Shown here piece by piece: positions 14,788 through 17,820 of a DNA stretch of 17,820 nucleotides. The stretch is from DATDRQ01 sp035291645 (GTDB lineage Bacteria > Chloroflexota > Anaerolineae > Anaerolineales > UBA4823): NCBI GenBank assembly GCA_035291645.1, contig DATDRQ010000294.1, positions 1 to 17,820 of the forward strand. Direction: 5' to 3'. Numbering within the stretch: position 1 is the stretch's first letter; each line of letters begins with the position of its first letter. The notes below the pieces were generated by a model. It searched no databases. It worked only from the letters and a program-made list of their open reading frames with translations, and had not been told where the DNA came from. Made by a program: the position numbers and the translations under genes.

Positions 14788-15795
14788 ATGGCAGACCGGC
14801 CGGTTATCTATCTGTTTCATGGAGACGACGAGCCGGCCATTCATGGCGAGATAGAAAAACTGAAAGCCAGGGTCGGTGGTCCGGGGACTCTGGAGATGAA
14901 CTTCACCAGGCTGGACGGACGGGTCCTGGCTTTCGATCAGCTGGTGACCGCCTGCGCCACCATGCCGTTCCTGGCAGAGCGCCGCCTGGTGCTCCTCGAC
15001 CATCCCCTGGCTTACGCGAAAGACGAAGCGAACCGAGAGAAACTACTCGATTTCCTGGATCGGGTTCCGGCCAGCACCGCCCTCGTCCTGATCGAGCACC
15101 TGCCTCTGACCAGTCCAAGAGACAGGAAGGCTGGAAAAATCCACTGGTTGGAACTTTGGGCAAAGGGAGCTGGCGAACGAGTTTACTTGCGGGAAAAGGG
15201 GATGCCGACCGGTCAGAACGAATTACCGGCCTGGATCCAGAAGCGCGCCAGGGAATATGAAGGAGAGTTTACCGGGAGCGCAGCGAAGCGCCTGGCAGAG
15301 TTATCAGCCAGTGATGCCGCTGCCTTAGACCAGGAAATTATGAAGCTGCTGACTTACGTCGGGGGACAACGTCCGGTAGACGTACCGGATGTCGACCGGC
15401 TGGTGGTCGTAATCCCAGAGACCGACATCTTCACGCTGGTAGACGCTCTGGGAAACCGGGATGGGCAGGCAGCAGTGACCATGTTTCACCGTTTGCTTGA
15501 TGAACAGGATGTGCAGTCAATCTTCCCGATGATAGTCAGGCAGTTCCGGTTGTTGTTACTGACCAGGGAATTGTTGGAGGCAGGTGCAATCGATACAGAC
15601 GTTGCGAAAACCCTCGGGCTACACCCCTATGTGGCTCGCAAGGTTTTCGCCCAGGCTCGCCAATTCAACCTGCCCGTATTAGAAGCGGTCTACCACCGTC
15701 TGTTGGAGATCGACGTGGCTGGCAAGACGGGGGTAATGGAACCAGGTCTGAACCTGGATGGATGGATGGCGGAACTCACCGCTGAGGGCATCTAA
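14788..15795 (+). CDS. holA: DNA polymerase III subunit delta
   Basis: 335 aa, the usual length. The N-terminus RPVIYLFHGDDEPAIHGEIEKL is the typical HolA opening, where the P-loop of related AAA+ clamp-loader subunits is degenerate and does not bind ATP. The middle has FVTACATMPFLAERRLVLLD-like content (TMPFLAERRLVLLDHP), which is strongly conserved in delta subunits, and the C-terminal helical collar carries LVDALGNRDGQAAVTMFHRLL and FRLLLLTRELLE. Delta opens the beta sliding clamp inside the clamp loader with delta-prime and tau/gamma. ATG 14788 is 2 nt after the upstream stop, with GAGG 6 nt before it. Its stop codon overlaps by 3-4 nt with the stop of the convergent small gene on the minus strand, and no terminator is visible there. 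Confidence 0.95.
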   Translation: MADRPVIYLFHGDDEPAIHGEIEKLKARVGGPGTLEMNFTRLDGRVLAFDQLVTACATMPFLAERRLVLLDHPLAYAKDEANREKLLDFLDRVPASTALVLIEHLPLTSPRDRKAGKIHWLELWAKGAGERVYLREKGMPTGQNELPAWIQKRAREYEGEFTGSAAKRLAELSASDAAALDQEIMKLLTYVGGQRPVDVPDVDRLVVVIPETDIFTLVDALGNRDGQAAVTMFHRLLDEQDVQSIFPMIVRQFRLLLLTRELLEAGAIDTDVAKTLGLHPYVARKVFAQARQFNLPVLEAVYHRLLEIDVAGKTGVMEPGLNLDGWMAELTAEGI

Positions 15796-16049
15796 ACCGG
15801 AGAGCCTTGCTTGCCGCCGATGCCAATCCAGAAGTGGTTGGGCAGCACCGATTTGGTGGTCTTTACTTCGATTTCCCCGGCTTTGACCCCTTGATTCCCA
15901 TTCTGGGTTGAATTTGCCATACTCGGGTGGACGTAGCATAAGTCCGGCTGTCTGCCATACTTCTGCTGGTAATAGATGGCAGCACGCTGAATCTTTTGAT
16001 TGAGATCGGTCTTCACGTCGTTGTCGAACCAAAGCATTCCGATATTCAT
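15792..16049 (-). CDS. 85-aa hypothetical protein, partner gene of the FtsK-like ATPase
   Basis: The product begins MNIGMLWFDND, continues KIQRAAIYYQQKYGRQPDLCYVHP, and ends FWIGIGGKQGSPV; it is a small soluble protein, mixed alpha/beta by appearance, without signal peptide or membrane helix. No catalytic motif is recognised. Start choice: ATG 16058 follows GGAAGG (16064-16059) with no spacer, whereas ATG 16049 has a 9-nt spacer and is preferred; the longer form would be 88 aa. The ribosome site lies immediately behind the ATPase stop, so both genes form one transcript. The end overlaps the holA stop in convergent orientation. I recall similar small proteins in Chloroflexota genomes next to such ATPases, but cannot verify this. 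Function unknown. Confidence 0.75.
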   Translation of the reverse strand: MNIGMLWFDNDVKTDLNQKIQRAAIYYQQKYGRQPDLCYVHPSMANSTQNGNQGVKAGEIEVKTTKSVLPNHFWIGIGGKQGSPV

Positions 16050-16065
16050 TATGCGCATCCTTCCG

Positions 16066-16896
16066 TCAAATTGTTAGTGGTATGAAACGAATAATTTGCC
16101 TGTTTATCCGGACAGTGAAACCAGGTTTCCAATTCGGGATAAGCGACTGTGTAATATTCTCGGAGTGGAGCAGGTCGATCGCAGTATTCGGTACGCTATA
16201 ATTCGAAATCTGGGTTTGGAATAATGAAGAGAGCTGCGGGTCTAGAGGTGAAAGTGATCGATCCGGCAAGGTGGCAATTGTCCAGATCTCGGAACCAGGT
16301 CCTTTAGAGATCAACCATTTCAAGTGCAGAAATACTTCGTAATCCAGACGGTCTCCGGTCAATGCTCCAAAATCGTCGATAGCCAAAATAAAGGCAGGCC
16401 CGCGCTCCCTTCCGAAACGCCTTTGTTCTGCCAGGGCGCTGAGCTCAAGAATGATCTCGCTCGCCTGGCGCTCATAGGGAGCTGCTAGGACCTGGCAATG
16501 AGGATAATTGAGCAGGCCAGCCATTTCATCCGGATGAGGAGTGATCACGCAGAAATTGACTCTATCTGGAGGATTTAAAACAGCCGCAGAACCGAGAATC
16601 GTCTCAAGCAACTGGGATTTCCCGCACCGATCAGCACCTTGAATGAGCAACGAACCAGCCGTTGGATCCTTCAGATTTAGCATGAGGGGTAAGCCATCTT
16701 CGCAGATGCCAAAAACCAGGGAAAAAGGTGGGAAGGGTCCGAATGCGTCCAGCACTTCGTCTAGGGTGAGCGGCATGGGTGGAGGAAAACCATCCGAGAT
16801 ATTGATTCCATTAACGATCTCCCCTTCCAGGACTTCGATGGGGTATCGTTCATCAACCATTTCCCTGTTCGAATGGTTGTTTATACGCTGGTGCAT
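16066..16896 (-). CDS. Short FtsK/HerA-like P-loop ATPase
   Basis: 276 aa. Walker A GADRCGKS at 87-94 within SLLIQGADRCGKSQLL, Walker B FILAIDDFG at 169-177 with Asp174-Asp175, and a sensor-like IATLPD at 207-212. The order and spacing match the DNA-translocase fold of FtsK/SpoIIIE/TraD-type ATPases, but there is no membrane domain, no DNA-binding gamma domain and no pore-motor extension, so this is a minimal core. The substitution of Arg-Cys within the P-loop is unusual but keeps the Gly-Lys-Ser. The start at 16896 has GGAG 6 nt upstream. GC content is clearly lower than its neighbours: two sampled 60-bp stretches gave 40 and 48 percent, against 65 percent for one inside radA. That suggests transfer or a different history. 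It is preceded by a promoter with paired operator palindromes and followed by the 85-aa gene. A role in DNA or protein translocation is inferred only. Confidence 0.78.
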   Translation of the reverse strand: MHQRINNHSNREMVDERYPIEVLEGEIVNGINISDGFPPPMPLTLDEVLDAFGPFPPFSLVFGICEDGLPLMLNLKDPTAGSLLIQGADRCGKSQLLETILGSAAVLNPPDRVNFCVITPHPDEMAGLLNYPHCQVLAAPYERQASEIILELSALAEQRRFGRERGPAFILAIDDFGALTGDRLDYEVFLHLKWLISKGPGSEIWTIATLPDRSLSPLDPQLSSLFQTQISNYSVPNTAIDLLHSENITQSLIPNWKPGFTVRINRQIIRFIPLTI

Positions 16897-16939
16897 GGTA
16901 TTCTCCTGATGTGGTTTGATTGGTCAGGTATCGATATAA

Positions 16940-16983
16940 ATAGAACGAGTGTTCTGTTTAATTTATCAGAACACTCGTTCTAT
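16940..16983. repeat. Perfect 17-bp inverted repeat carrying two GAAC-N4-GTTC operator-like sites
   Basis: Arms ATAGAACGAGTGTTCTG (16940-16956) and CAGAACACTCGTTCTAT (16967-16983) are exact reverse complements around a 10-nt AT-only centre. Each arm contains its own palindrome AGAAC-N4-GTTCT (16942-16955 and 16969-16982), with centres 27 bp apart. The core fits the Gram-positive LexA (SOS) box CGAACRNRYGTTYC at all but the two outermost bases, and it also has the look of a TetR-family operator. No T-run follows in either direction, so a terminator is unlikely. Confidence 0.85.
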
Positions 16984-16988
16984 GTCAA
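16960..16988 (-). promoter_or_regulatory. Operator-embedded promoter of the ATPase module
   Basis: On the minus strand, -35 TTGACA (16988-16983, perfect), a 17-bp spacer, -10 TAAATT (16965-16960, four of six). The whole spacer is filled by the right-hand operator-like palindrome, and the expected start near 16953 lies in the left-hand one. A repressor bound to either arm would block the polymerase. Confidence 0.65.
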
Positions 16989-17096
16989 GAGGCAATTCCC
17001 CCTCTTTACCTGGCAGTTTCGCAACTTCTCAGGATCAGCCTCTCATGGTGTATTTGGTACATTCGATCTCGAAAATCTGTGGGATACAGCCTCCGC

Positions 17097-17820
17097 TTAT
17101 CCAGCTACCCGACCGGCTGCACCTTCCAGATACTCATCCATAGCGAACAATAAAGCATCAATATCTTCCATCAGGGTATCCCCCATGTGGGCGATGCGGA
17201 AGGTCTTGCCTTTCAATTGTCCATACCCGCTGGCGATTCGCATCCCCCGCTGCATTAAGAACGCGTTGAGGTTATCCAGGACGAATCCTTCTGGGCTGGC
17301 AACCGTGGTTACCGTCAGCGAACGGTAACCCGGGGCGGCAAATAACCTCAGGCCGCATCGTTCCCCCCAGTTCTGGACGCGCTCAGCCAAGGCGCTATGC
17401 CGGGCGAAGCGCGCTTCAAGCCCTTCTTCCAGGATGCGCTCCAGCTTGTAATCCAGCGCATAGATCAAGGACATGGCAGGGGTTGCCGGGGTGGAATCCT
17501 TACGCCTGTGCTCCTCCATGCGGATCAGGTCGAAATACCAGCCGCGCTGCGGGACTTGGCGGGCGTACTCCATCGCCCGGTCGGATACTGCGGCGAGCGC
17601 CAGTCCGGGCGGTAGTGCCAGGCACTTTTGGGAGGAGGTCAGCACCATATCCAGTCCCCAGGCGTCCATTTCAAGCCGTACCCCCCCCAGCGAAGAGACG
17701 GCGTCCACGCAAATCAACGTCTCCGGGCTGGCGGAGCGGGCTGCCTCGGCGATCTCCCGGATGGGGTTCTGCACGCCGGCCGAGGTCTCGTTATGGGCGA
17801 TGGTGAGCAGCTCGTAGGGC
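17097..17820 (-). CDS. Class V PLP aminotransferase (alanine-glyoxylate / phosphoserine type), N-terminus cut off
   Basis: About 240 residues of the C-terminal two thirds are present and the frame is open to the window edge. Signatures: AHNETSAGVQNPI, where class V enzymes have the HxETSTG motif; CVDAVSSLGG with the Asp that contacts the pyridine nitrogen; and TSSQKCLALPPGLA with the PLP-binding Lys (codon 17627-17625). The C-terminus has the small domain ending GKTFRIAHMGDTLMEDIDALLFAMDEYL. The family covers alanine-glyoxylate and serine-pyruvate aminotransferases and the phosphoserine aminotransferases used for serine synthesis in several bacteria without classical SerC. The substrate cannot be settled here, and the missing upstream part and neighbours would help. 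The stop is at 17097, and no terminator hairpin is visible before the ATPase promoter 110 bp further on. Confidence 0.88.
   Translation of the reverse strand, partial: PYELLTIAHNETSAGVQNPIREIAEAARSASPETLICVDAVSSLGGVRLEMDAWGLDMVLTSSQKCLALPPGLALAAVSDRAMEYARQVPQRGWYFDLIRMEEHRRKDSTPATPAMSLIYALDYKLERILEEGLEARFARHSALAERVQNWGERCGLRLFAAPGYRSLTVTTVASPEGFVLDNLNAFLMQRGMRIASGYGQLKGKTFRIAHMGDTLMEDIDALLFAMDEYLEGAAGRVAG

Noticed and set aside
16940..16983. Reading the 17-bp inverted repeat as a transcription terminator or mobile-element end
   Set aside because: No T-run follows on either strand, no transposase or target duplication is near, and it coincides exactly with a -35/-10 pair.
1..17820. CRISPR array, tRNA or rRNA genes
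   Set aside because: No regularly spaced direct repeats and no cloverleaf or rRNA-like segments were seen while reading both strands.

Overview
The window looks like a chromosomal segment of a GC-rich Chloroflexota bacterium, most likely of the Anaerolineae type. This is inferred from the gene families together: lipoproteins with a Pro/Thr/Ser-rich linker after the lipidated Cys, an S1-domain protein with a long acidic tail, ClpC, a PucC/BCD-type transporter and a DUF6391-type protein. It is not proven. There are no rRNA or tRNA genes, CRISPR arrays or insertion sequences that I can see.

Left block (1-5333, minus strand). This is a compact, probably co-transcribed unit that reads right to left: a chelatase gene (ChlI-like AAA+ ATPase followed by a VWA domain), a class I/II PLP aminotransferase, an M1-family metallopeptidase lipoprotein, and a second paralogous lipoprotein that runs off the window. 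The chelatase is the most notable item. The ATPase frame stops just after a run of ten A, and the VWA half continues in the -1 frame without any ATG, GTG or TTG codon before the VWA domain. The run contains the heptamer A_AAA_AAG, a UAA stop follows one codon later, and a 15-bp hairpin lies 18 nt downstream. This is the layout expected for programmed -1 frameshifting that makes both a small (364 aa) and a medium (679 aa) subunit from one gene.

Middle block (5383-11238, plus strand). Two back-to-back sigma70-type promoters separate the chelatase unit from an S1-domain protein, which ends at a terminator. A 299-bp intergenic region leads to clpC (TTG start behind AGGAGG), which ends at a very clear terminator. 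radA follows and appears to be transcribed as a leaderless mRNA.

Right block (11354-15795, plus strand). Six tightly packed genes: a PucC/BCD-family MFS transporter, a MerR-type regulator with a helical C-terminal domain, a previously unlisted 47-aa single-pass membrane peptide (4-nt overlap), a seven-helix membrane protein, a DUF6391-type protein and holA (DNA polymerase III delta).

Right edge (15792-17820, minus strand). An AT-richer two-gene module encodes a short FtsK-like P-loop ATPase and an 85-aa protein of unknown function. It is driven by a TTGACA promoter embedded in a perfect 17-bp inverted repeat, each arm of which contains a GAAC-N4-GTTC operator-like palindrome. A partial class V aminotransferase enters from the right edge.
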